From positions 1 through 5,168 of the forward strand of contig JAGDMJ010000273.1 of assembly GCA_017860555.1 (NCBI GenBank): DNA of 5,168 nt, written 5' to 3'. The translations under genes and the position numbers were made by a program. Under the pieces are notes generated by a model, which was not told the DNA's origin, did not search any database, and saw only the letters and a program-made list of their open reading frames with translations. The DNA comes from Bacteroidota bacterium (GTDB taxonomy: Bacteria; Bacteroidota; Ignavibacteria; UBA10030; UBA6906). Of this stretch, positions 1-5,168 are shown one piece after another (positions within the stretch are counted from its first letter, which is position 1; every line of letters begins with the position of its first letter).

Positions 1-261
1 TCCCGGTATTTCAAGCCGACGGCCGGACTCAATGAAGAGCCCGTGACCGGTTCTGCGAACGGGCCGCTGGGAGTCTATCTGTTTGAACGGGGAGAACTGC
101 AGGCTGTGAACGGGATCGTGACGCTCACCGGTGAACAGGGGGACGCGATCGGACGAAAGGGCCGCGTTTCGGTCCGACTGGCTGTGCGGGGGACGGATAT
201 CGTTTCGGTGGAAGTCGGCGGCAGGGCCGTGACGAGCGTTAAGAGTGAGATGTTCTACTGA
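1..261 (+). CDS. PhzF/YddE-family isomerase, C-terminal fragment
   Basis: The reading frame is open from the first base of the window to a TGA at 259-261, giving 86 residues; the gene begins upstream of the window. The fragment starts SRYFKP and continues into NEEPVTGSANGPLG, the glycine-rich signature of the second half of PhzF-fold proteins (the usual form is EDPVTGSA). The NGPLGVYL stretch and the later QGDAIGRKGRVSV stretch resemble E. coli YddE more than phenazine-pathway PhzF itself. Family members are cytoplasmic two-domain proteins of roughly 260-300 residues with a diaminopimelate epimerase fold; PhzF isomerises a phenazine precursor, while most homologues have unknown substrates. 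The N-terminal domain with the catalytic glutamate is outside the window, so activity cannot be judged. An internal GTG at 43 lies inside the conserved motif and is not a real start. The stop overlaps the next ATG by one base, suggesting co-transcription. Confidence 0.88.
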   Translation, partial: SRYFKPTAGLNEEPVTGSANGPLGVYLFERGELQAVNGIVTLTGEQGDAIGRKGRVSVRLAVRGTDIVSVEVGGRAVTSVKSEMFY

Positions 262-2315
262 TGACCCTGAGGCAAATCATGTCTGTTGAGTCCATGCTGT
301 TCACAGTCCTCCTTGTTGCGGCGTTCAGCTTGTTTGCGCGGAGCGTCCGGCGCTTGCACTCGTATTTGATGCTGGGCAAGCCGGAGAATCGCTTCGACAC
401 CCCGCTCAAGCGCTTCGGCAGCGTCCTGCGCGTGGCGTTCGGGCAGACCAAATTGCTCAGGGAACCCTTCGCAGGCATGCTCCACTTTCTGATCTTCTGG
501 GGATTCGTCGTGCTGCTGACAGCGGTAGCGGAGTCGATCGGCGAAGGGTTGATCCGCGGGTTCTCCCTGTCCTTTCTCGGGCCACTCTATCCTCCCCTGG
601 TCTTCCTGCAGGATTTCGTCGGCGGTCTTGTGGTGATTGCCGTCCTGGTCTCTTTGTATCGTCGCTTCTTCTCGCCGCCGAAGCGGCTTCAGGTGGCCGG
701 GCGTGAGAAGTGGGAAGCGATCCTGATCCTCTGCCTGATCATGCTGGTCATGGTCACCATGTTCGGCCAGAATGCCATGCGGATCGCCGCGAGCAAGGGG
801 GAAGCAGACAGCGCGCGTTTCCTCTCAGGGATGCTCGCAGGCCTTTGCTCCGGAATGTCCATCAACGGCATCACGATGTGGTTCCACTTTTTTTTCTGGG
901 CACACATGATCGCGGTGCTCGGCTTCCTGAATTACCTTCCCTATTCCAAGCACCTGCACGTGCTCACATCGATCCCCAACGTGTACTTTTCCAGCCTCGG
1001 CCCGAAAGGAGCGATCAAGCCGATCAACCTCGCCGATGAGACGCTCACCAGGTACGGGGCAACGGATATCGACGACCTTACCTGGAAGCAGCTCCTGGAC
1101 GGCTACACGTGCACGCATTGCGGCCGGTGCACCGCAGCGTGTCCGGCGAACAACACCGGGAAGGTGCTCAATCCGAAGAAGATCATCCTGGACGTTCACG
1201 ATCGGACGTTCGAGAAAGCTCCGCTGGTCGTGGCAGCGAAGGAAGGTGCCGCTCCCGGGGATGATGGCATCCTGAGCCATCAACTGCTCGACAACTTCAT
1301 CACCGAACAGGAGATCTGGGATTGCACTACCTGTATGGCATGCGTGCAAGAGTGCCCTGTGACGATCGAGCACCTGGACACCATCATGGACCTGCGCAAA
1401 GGACTGGTGTTGAACGAGTCTCGTTTCCCGGAAGAGTTGAAGAGCACCTTTGCGAACCTGGAGCGCAATTACACGCCGTGGGGGTTCAGTCATTCCACGC
1501 GGGCCGATTGGGCCAAAGGGCTGGACATCCCGCTTATGGCGGACAAGAAGGAGGCGGCGGTTCTCTTCTGGGTCGGTTGTGCGGGCGCGTATGACTCGCG
1601 CTATCAGAACGTGTCGAAGGCTTTTGCCAGGCTTCTGAAGATGGCAGGCGTGGATTTTGCCATCCTCGGCACGGAAGAAAAATGCAACGGCGATCCGGCA
1701 CGCAGAATGGGGAACGAGTATCTGGCGCAGACGCTTATTGCCGAAAACATCGCCACGCTCAACGGCTACAATGTCAAGAGGATCGTCGTGACTTGTCCCC
1801 ACTGTCTGCAGTCGCTGGGGAAAGAGTACAAGCAGTTCGGCGGCAATTACGAGGTCGTGCATCACAGTACCTTCCTCAGGAATCTCATCGAGGAAGGTAA
1901 ATTGACACTCCCGGCGGAACGGCGGGAGAAGGTCGTGTTCCATGATCCGTGTTACCTGGGCCGTTACAGCGACGTGTACGATGCGCCGAGAGAGCTCATT
2001 GATGCGATTGTCGGGACGGAGCGGGTGGAGATGGAGCGGTCGCGTTCGCGCAGCTTCTGCTGCGGGGCAGGTGGGGGACGCATGTGGATGGAGGAGCGCG
2101 AAGGGAAACGCGTCAACCTGGAACGCACTGACCAGGCGCTCGCCGTGAAACCTGATGTGATCGGTACCGGCTGTCCGTTCTGCATGACCATGCTGACTGA
2201 CGGGGTGAAGGAGCGTGCTGCCGAACAGGTTCAGGTCAAAGATCTTGCCGAACTCATCCTGGAAGCAATGGAGGCCACACGTGTTACGACGTCGGCACAA
2301 GAAAGTCGCTCCTGA
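261..2315 (+). CDS. Membrane Fe-S oxidoreductase, probable EtfAB:menaquinone oxidoreductase (EMO/EtfD type)
   Basis: The 684-residue product (numbered from the ATG at 261; an ATG at 279 is possible) joins a membrane electron-transfer part to a soluble Fe-S part. Five hydrophobic segments lie near residues 11-28, 72-92, 111-132, 152-168 and 203-224, as in the NarI-like cytochrome b family. H75, H209, H215, H231 and H233 in or beside them are candidate haem ligands. Two classical [4Fe-4S] motifs follow: C284/C287/C290/C294-P and C355/C358/C361/C365-P. Two cysteine-rich CCG domains complete it: C440, C475, C512 and C515, then C564, C600-C601, C638 and C641. This order is that of EMO and mycobacterial EtfD, which pass electrons from EtfAB to menaquinone during fatty-acid oxidation; HdrD, GlpC and LutA-type proteins share only parts of it. 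The first CCG domain reads Cys-Asn (475-476) where Cys-Cys is canonical. The EtfAB partner is inferred because no etf gene is visible. The family call is firm and the exact donor is uncertain. Confidence 0.9.
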   Translation: MTLRQIMSVESMLFTVLLVAAFSLFARSVRRLHSYLMLGKPENRFDTPLKRFGSVLRVAFGQTKLLREPFAGMLHFLIFWGFVVLLTAVAESIGEGLIRGFSLSFLGPLYPPLVFLQDFVGGLVVIAVLVSLYRRFFSPPKRLQVAGREKWEAILILCLIMLVMVTMFGQNAMRIAASKGEADSARFLSGMLAGLCSGMSINGITMWFHFFFWAHMIAVLGFLNYLPYSKHLHVLTSIPNVYFSSLGPKGAIKPINLADETLTRYGATDIDDLTWKQLLDGYTCTHCGRCTAACPANNTGKVLNPKKIILDVHDRTFEKAPLVVAAKEGAAPGDDGILSHQLLDNFITEQEIWDCTTCMACVQECPVTIEHLDTIMDLRKGLVLNESRFPEELKSTFANLERNYTPWGFSHSTRADWAKGLDIPLMADKKEAAVLFWVGCAGAYDSRYQNVSKAFARLLKMAGVDFAILGTEEKCNGDPARRMGNEYLAQTLIAENIATLNGYNVKRIVVTCPHCLQSLGKEYKQFGGNYEVVHHSTFLRNLIEEGKLTLPAERREKVVFHDPCYLGRYSDVYDAPRELIDAIVGTERVEMERSRSRSFCCGAGGGRMWMEEREGKRVNLERTDQALAVKPDVIGTGCPFCMTMLTDGVKERAAEQVQVKDLAELILEAMEATRVTTSAQESRS
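269..272 (+). promoter_or_regulatory. Shine-Dalgarno favouring an ATG at 279
   Basis: GAGG at 269-272 lies six bases before an ATG at 279-281, an ideal ribosome-binding spacing. The first in-frame ATG at 261 has only a weak GTGAGA upstream, but it could be served by stop-start coupling because it shares a base with the TGA of the preceding gene. The two choices differ by six residues (MTLRQI). On sequence signals alone the 279 start is at least as likely as 261. Confidence 0.5.
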
Positions 2316-2323
2316 CCCGTCTG

Positions 2324-2347
2324 CTGCCGGCCCCGAAGGGGGGGCAG
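2324..2347 (+). other. GC-rich stem-loop between two genes
   Basis: CTGCC at 2324-2328 pairs with GGCAG at 2343-2347, and CCCC at 2331-2334 pairs with GGGG at 2338-2341 around a GAA loop. A small internal loop (GG opposite G) separates the two stems. It begins nine bases after the stop of the Fe-S oxidoreductase gene. No T-run follows, so it is not a standard intrinsic terminator. It could instead be an RNA-stabilising 3' structure, a Rho-related element or chance pairing in GC-rich DNA. Confidence 0.4.
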
Positions 2348-2400
2348 GAGCGGAGGTCGTTGATCATACGCAGGTCTTGTTCGCAAGCGGCGATGAGTCC

Positions 2401-3444
2401 ATGAAAGACTCAAGAATCAACACGGTTTTTCTGGCCTTCCTCGCGATCGTCGCCGCGGGCTTCGTCATTTATATCCTCCGGGAGATCCTGCTGGCTGTGG
2501 TGGTTGCCGGTGTTTTCTCGCTTCTCTTCAAGCCGATGGTCCGGTCTCTCCGGCACCGGGGGGTCCCGCTGCCGGTGTGCGTCTTGATCGTCCTGTTTTG
2601 CGTGGTGGGGATTGTGGGGATACTTGGTTTTATTCTGTTCACCGGCGTGCAGGGTGTGGTGGAAGCGGCACCGCGCTACCAGGAGAGGATGAATCAACTG
2701 CTTCGGGATATTACCGGGGTCATAGAAACGACATCGCGAACCCTGGGAAGGGAAGGCCAGTCGTTCAATCTGGCTGATGAGCTCCAGTTCTCCTCGGTGG
2801 CGGCGTTCATGGCGGGGAGTCTCGGGACGGTACTGAACTTCTTTGAGGACATGGTCCTGATCCTTCTGTTCCTTGTGTTTTTGCTTTCCGGCAGTGAGGA
2901 GTTTCAGGCAAAGATTGCCAGGGCATTTTCTTCAGAACATTCGTTGCGGGTCACGGGGGTCCTCACACAGGTTAACACTCAGGTGCGCCGCTATATTATC
3001 ATGAAGTCGCTCATCAATATCGCGGTGGGACTGTTGACGGCCCTGGTAATGCTTGCCTTCGGGATAGACTTCGCGCTCCTGGTCGGACTGCTGACGTTCT
3101 TCCTCAACTACATACCCAACTTCGGTGCGCTGATCGCCACGGCGTTGCCGATGCTCGTAACGCTTCTGCAGACCGGCTCGTTAGGCCTGACGGCCGTCGT
3201 GACCGGGCTCCTGATCGTTGCACATAACCTCATTGGCAATCTGATCGAGCCAAAATTGCTCGGAAGAAGCCTGAGGCTCAGTCCGCTTCTTGTCTTGATC
3301 TCCCTGATTTTCTGGGCATGGATGTGGGGAATCGTTGGAGCAGTCCTCGCCGTGCCGATCACATCTATTATCAAGATCATCTGCCAGAATGTGGAGTCGC
3401 TCCGCCCTCTGGCCGTCCTTATGAGCGACACCGCGGAGAAATAG
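2401..3444 (+). CDS. AI-2E family (UPF0118/PerM/TqsA) membrane transporter
   Basis: The product is a 347-residue polytopic inner-membrane protein, a normal length for the family. Hydrophobic segments lie near residues 8-41 (probably two helices), 58-82, 149-163, 203-220, 223-246, 248-277 and 292-325. The soluble stretch between about 85 and 140 is the usual variable loop. Family signatures are clear in the second half: FLNYIPNFGALIA at 234-246, NLIEPKLLGRSLRLSP at 280-295, then FWAWMWGIVGAVLAVPI at 304-320. Characterised members include E. coli TqsA, linked to autoinducer-2 export, and members with sodium or lithium/proton antiport activity; the substrate here cannot be told. The frame stays open upstream to an ATG at 2215, but that part overlaps the previous gene and is not hydrophobic. 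The ATG at 2401 directly precedes the first helix and is preferred, though its ribosome-binding site is weak. It ends six bases before the helicase gene. Confidence 0.92.
   Translation: MKDSRINTVFLAFLAIVAAGFVIYILREILLAVVVAGVFSLLFKPMVRSLRHRGVPLPVCVLIVLFCVVGIVGILGFILFTGVQGVVEAAPRYQERMNQLLRDITGVIETTSRTLGREGQSFNLADELQFSSVAAFMAGSLGTVLNFFEDMVLILLFLVFLLSGSEEFQAKIARAFSSEHSLRVTGVLTQVNTQVRRYIIMKSLINIAVGLLTALVMLAFGIDFALLVGLLTFFLNYIPNFGALIATALPMLVTLLQTGSLGLTAVVTGLLIVAHNLIGNLIEPKLLGRSLRLSPLLVLISLIFWAWMWGIVGAVLAVPITSIIKIICQNVESLRPLAVLMSDTAEK
3435..3440 (+). promoter_or_regulatory. Ribosome-binding site of the helicase gene
   Basis: GGAGAA at 3435-3440 lies inside the last codons of the transporter gene, with 12 bases between the GGAG core and the ATG at 3451. 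The spacing is slightly long but acceptable. It supports the ATG at 3451 over the in-frame internal ATG at 3631, and suggests that the two genes are translated from one mRNA. Confidence 0.45.
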
Positions 3445-3450
3445 ACGTAT

Positions 3451-4959
3451 ATGGGAATCGGACGCCTTTTCCTTGCACTTGTTGAGCGGCTGCGAAAACG
3501 CCGGCCCAGCAGCCCTGTTCCTGCCGCCGAACAACGGGAAGGACGCCCTTCCCCGCAACGGGCGGCCCGCCATGCGCCGGCGGCGTCCGGCCAGAAGGAG
3601 GTACGGCCGAGGCACAAAGCCGTACCCCCCATGCCGCCTGCGGCACCCTGGGATGTTTCCGAGTACCAGGTTTTCCCGGAAGAAGGAAGGACTCGTTTTC
3701 ATGACCTGGATATCCCTCCACAGATCATGCACGCCGTTGCGGATCTCGGGTTTCAATACTGCACACCGGTCCAGGCGGAGATTCTCCCGAAGACTCTTGC
3801 CGGACTGGATGCCACCGGGCGCGCTCAAACGGGCACCGGCAAGAGCGCGGCATTTCTCATTACCATCCTCGCACATTTGATTCGTCATCCTGTTCAGGGG
3901 AAGCGGAAGCCGGGTGCCCCGCGTGCACTTGTCCTGGCACCAACGCGTGAACTCGTGCTGCAGATCGAAAAAGATGCGCGTGGCCTGGCGAAGTACACCG
4001 GCGCCTCCGTCCTTGCGGTCTATGGGGGGATGGACTACAGAAAACAAAAACTATCGCTCGAACGGGATGCCGTGGATATCATTGCCGCCACGCCGGGACG
4101 CCTGCTGGATTTCAAGCGCAAAGGCGGGGTCAACCTGGGGAAGGTGGAGGTCATGGTGATCGATGAGGCCGACAGGATGCTGGACATGGGATTTATACCG
4201 GACGTGCGGCGGATCATCGAGAGCACTCCTCCCAAGGAAAAACGCCAGACGATGCTCTTCAGCGCGACATTGACGCCGGATGTCGTCAGGCTTGCTTCGC
4301 ACTGGACCAAGGAAGCGGTCACCGTCGAAATAGCACCGGAACAGGTTGCCGTTGACACCGTGGAACAGGTCGTCTACATCGTCACGGCCGAGGAAAAGTT
4401 TTCCGTGCTCTACAACCTGATCACCAGACAGGATCTTGAGCGGGTGATTGTCTTTGCCAACAGGAGGGACGAAAGTCAGAAGCTGGCCGACCGTTTTACC
4501 GACTTTGGGATCAGCAACGGGCTGCTTTCGGGCGACGTGAGCCAGGAGCAGAGGATCAAGACGCTCGAGAGTTTCCGGTCGGGGAAAGTCCGCGTGCTTG
4601 TAGCGACGGACGTGGCTGCGCGAGGTTTGCATATCGAAGGCGTGAGCCATGTGGTGAACTACAACCTTCCGATGAACCCTGAGGACTACGTCCACCGTAT
4701 CGGTCGCACGGGACGTGCGGGTGCAAGCGGGATATCGGTGAGCTTTGCCGACGAGATGGATGCCGTATTGATCCCCGATATCGAAAAGTTCATTGGCAGA
4801 GAGTTGAAGTCGGTCTATCCGGACGACTCCTGGTTTCAGCCTCCCGTACCGGTGCAGGGAGAAGGAACGGCTGCGCGGGGAAGGCCGCGCCGGCCGCCGC
4901 AGCGGCGCAGTGGCCCGCGCAAAGGGGGGCGAAGCGGTCCCCGGCCCAGGAGAAGCTAG
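3451..4959 (+). CDS. rhlB: DEAD-box ATP-dependent RNA helicase, RhlB-like
   Basis: The 502-residue product has the complete DEAD-box helicase core: Q-motif region with Q108, motif I AQTGTGKS at 125-132, Ia APTREL at 163-168, GG at 192-193, Ib TPGR at 214-217, II DEAD at 238-241, III SAT at 271-273, IV VIVFANRR at 332-339, V VLVATDVAARG at 382-392 and VI HRIGRTGR at 415-422. The wording around the motifs (GFQYCTPVQAEILPKTLAG, YGGMDY, DRMLDMGFIPDVR, DEMDA near 434-438) matches proteobacterial RhlB better than RhlE, SrmB or DeaD. RhlB unwinds structured RNA and in E. coli assists RNase E in the degradosome. Residues 1-15 form a short hydrophobic and basic segment; about 16-75 are rich in Pro, Ala and Arg and likely disordered. 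The tail from about 470 is rich in Arg, Gly and Pro and probably binds RNA. Motif I has Ser132 where Thr is usual, a conservative change. The DEAD-box call is near certain and the RhlB assignment probable. Confidence 0.93.
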   Translation: MGIGRLFLALVERLRKRRPSSPVPAAEQREGRPSPQRAARHAPAASGQKEVRPRHKAVPPMPPAAPWDVSEYQVFPEEGRTRFHDLDIPPQIMHAVADLGFQYCTPVQAEILPKTLAGLDATGRAQTGTGKSAAFLITILAHLIRHPVQGKRKPGAPRALVLAPTRELVLQIEKDARGLAKYTGASVLAVYGGMDYRKQKLSLERDAVDIIAATPGRLLDFKRKGGVNLGKVEVMVIDEADRMLDMGFIPDVRRIIESTPPKEKRQTMLFSATLTPDVVRLASHWTKEAVTVEIAPEQVAVDTVEQVVYIVTAEEKFSVLYNLITRQDLERVIVFANRRDESQKLADRFTDFGISNGLLSGDVSQEQRIKTLESFRSGKVRVLVATDVAARGLHIEGVSHVVNYNLPMNPEDYVHRIGRTGRAGASGISVSFADEMDAVLIPDIEKFIGRELKSVYPDDSWFQPPVPVQGEGTAARGRPRRPPQRRSGPRKGGRSGPRPRRS

Positions 4960-5000
4960 GCCATCGTGTCCATGGCGATCGAGCCTTGAACACGGGAGAC

Positions 5001-5014
5001 ACACCAGACACCAG
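5001..5014 (+). repeat. Short tandem repeat in an intergenic region
   Basis: ACACCAG occurs twice in direct succession at 5001-5007 and 5008-5014. It is flanked by two copies of GAACAC at 4988-4993 and 5015-5020. The stretch is AC-rich and non-coding and lies just downstream of the helicase gene. It may simply be low-complexity spacer. The surrounding 4960-5060 region shows no gene and no convincing terminator; GCCAT at 4960-4964 can pair with ATGGC at 4972-4976, but no T-run follows. Confidence 0.4.
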
Positions 5015-5060
5015 GAACACGAACCAGATCCCTCTTTTCTCTAGAGTCCTTGCTCTACCC

Positions 5061-5087
5061 GCCAATTACACCCATCACTTTATTGGC
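5061..5087. promoter_or_regulatory. Perfect inverted repeat overlapping a -35 box, operator candidate
   Basis: GCCAAT at 5061-5066 and ATTGGC at 5082-5087 are exact reverse complements separated by 15 bases, so the half-site centres are 21 bp apart, about two helical turns. The right arm covers most of the -35 hexamer at 5083-5088. This geometry suits a dimeric transcription factor controlling the downstream promoter. No regulator gene is visible and the motif is not one I can name, so chance remains possible. Confidence 0.4.
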
Positions 5088-5111
5088 ATTCTGCTCACCA
5101 TTTGGTATGGT
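5083..5111 (+). promoter_or_regulatory. Sigma70-type promoter
   Basis: TTGGCA at 5083-5088 matches the TTGACA consensus at five of six positions. TATGGT at 5106-5111 matches TATAAT at four of six, including the key first two bases and the last. The spacer is exactly 17 bases. Transcription would start near 5117-5120, giving a leader of about 35 bases to the GTG at 5155. ACCAT at 5097-5101 and ATGGT at 5107-5111 form a second dyad over the -10 box. If the host uses a divergent primary sigma factor, as Bacteroidota do, the match would be less meaningful. Confidence 0.55.
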
Positions 5112-5137
5112 AAGGTGCAGGGCTGTGTGTGCACTTT
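5112..5137 (+). other. Stem-loop with short T-run, leader structure or weak terminator
   Basis: AAGGTGCA at 5112-5119 pairs with TGCACTTT at 5130-5137 (eight pairs, one of them G-T) around a ten-base loop, and a fourth T follows at 5138. As an end-of-operon terminator for the helicase unit it would be weak because the T-run is short. It also sits directly after the predicted -10 box, so it could instead be a structure at the 5' end of the next transcript. Confidence 0.35.
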
Positions 5138-5154
5138 TCCAAGGGGGGACCTGA

Positions 5155-5168
5155 GTGCGGGGCGAGAA
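5155..5168 (+). CDS. Possible start of the next gene, truncated by the window end
   Basis: A GTG at 5155-5157 follows a purine-rich AAGGGGGG at 5141-5148 with six bases between, a suitable ribosome-binding spacing. A promoter match lies about 45 bases upstream. Only V-R-G-E can be read before the window ends, so no product can be proposed. The call rests entirely on upstream signals. Confidence 0.3.

Noticed and set aside
43..261. A complete 72-residue small protein starting at GTG 43
   Set aside because: The frame is open and homologous upstream of 43, and the GTG encodes the Val of the conserved PVTGSA motif, so this is the tail of a larger PhzF-family gene.
825..2300. A 491-residue open frame on the minus strand opposite the Fe-S oxidoreductase gene
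   Set aside because: Its product is rich in Arg and His with no recognisable domain, and the plus strand carries clear family motifs over the same bases. It is a codon-bias shadow.
2215..2400. A 62-residue N-terminal extension of the transporter from an ATG at 2215
   Set aside because: It overlaps the coding region of the preceding gene by about 100 bases, is not hydrophobic and does not resemble the family. The ATG at 2401 directly precedes the first helix.
3181..5004. Long minus-strand open frames opposite the transporter end and the helicase (3181-4047 and 4051-5004)
   Set aside because: They have no family motifs or membrane pattern and lie opposite a helicase gene with all its motifs intact, so they are shadows in GC-rich DNA.
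5042..5057. TAGAG/CTCTA hairpin as a terminator after the helicase gene
   Set aside because: The stem is only five weak pairs and no T-run follows it; the T-rich TCTTTTCT lies before it.
4790..5065. A 91-residue minus-strand frame reaching into the intergenic region
   Set aside because: Most of it lies opposite the low-complexity helicase tail, and it shows no recognisable domain or good ribosome-binding site.

Overview
This is a GC-rich stretch of bacterial chromosome with every supported gene on the plus strand. The genes are tightly packed, with one 3' fragment, three complete genes and the possible first codons of a fifth. No mobile element, tRNA, rRNA, CRISPR array or phage gene is visible, and I see no sign of a new defence or biosynthetic system. 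The gene set implies an organism with a quinone-based electron transport chain and a bacterial mRNA-turnover type DEAD-box helicase. The host phylum cannot be fixed from this window. The Fe-S reductase type occurs in Actinobacteria, Geobacter-like Desulfobacterota and Syntrophomonas-like Firmicutes. The helicase resembles proteobacterial RhlB.

Layout: (1) Bases 1-261 hold the C-terminal third of a PhzF/YddE-family isomerase. (2) Bases 261-2315 hold a large membrane Fe-S oxidoreductase. It has a NarI-like five-helix membrane part, two [4Fe-4S] motifs and two cysteine-rich CCG domains, the architecture of EtfAB:menaquinone oxidoreductase (EMO, mycobacterial EtfD). The TGA of gene 1 overlaps the longest-frame ATG of gene 2 by one base, so these two are probably co-transcribed. 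(3) Bases 2316-2400 are a short gap with a GC-rich stem-loop. (4) Bases 2401-3444 encode an AI-2E (UPF0118/PerM/TqsA) family membrane protein. (5) Six bases later, 3451-4959 encode an RhlB-like DEAD-box RNA helicase with disordered proline/arginine-rich ends. (6) Bases 4960-5154 are non-coding. They contain a short tandem repeat, a perfect inverted repeat, a good sigma70-type promoter and a stem-loop, and lead to a probable GTG start at 5155.

How the genes fit together: the Fe-S oxidoreductase probably moves electrons from a soluble donor (by family precedent EtfAB, fed by acyl-CoA dehydrogenases) into the membrane quinone pool. No etfAB or acyl-CoA dehydrogenase gene lies in the window, so that partner is inferred from architecture alone. 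The transporter and helicase look like a two-gene unit by spacing, with no obvious shared pathway. The strongest regulatory signal is the promoter and dyad cluster at 5061-5111, which probably starts a new transcription unit.
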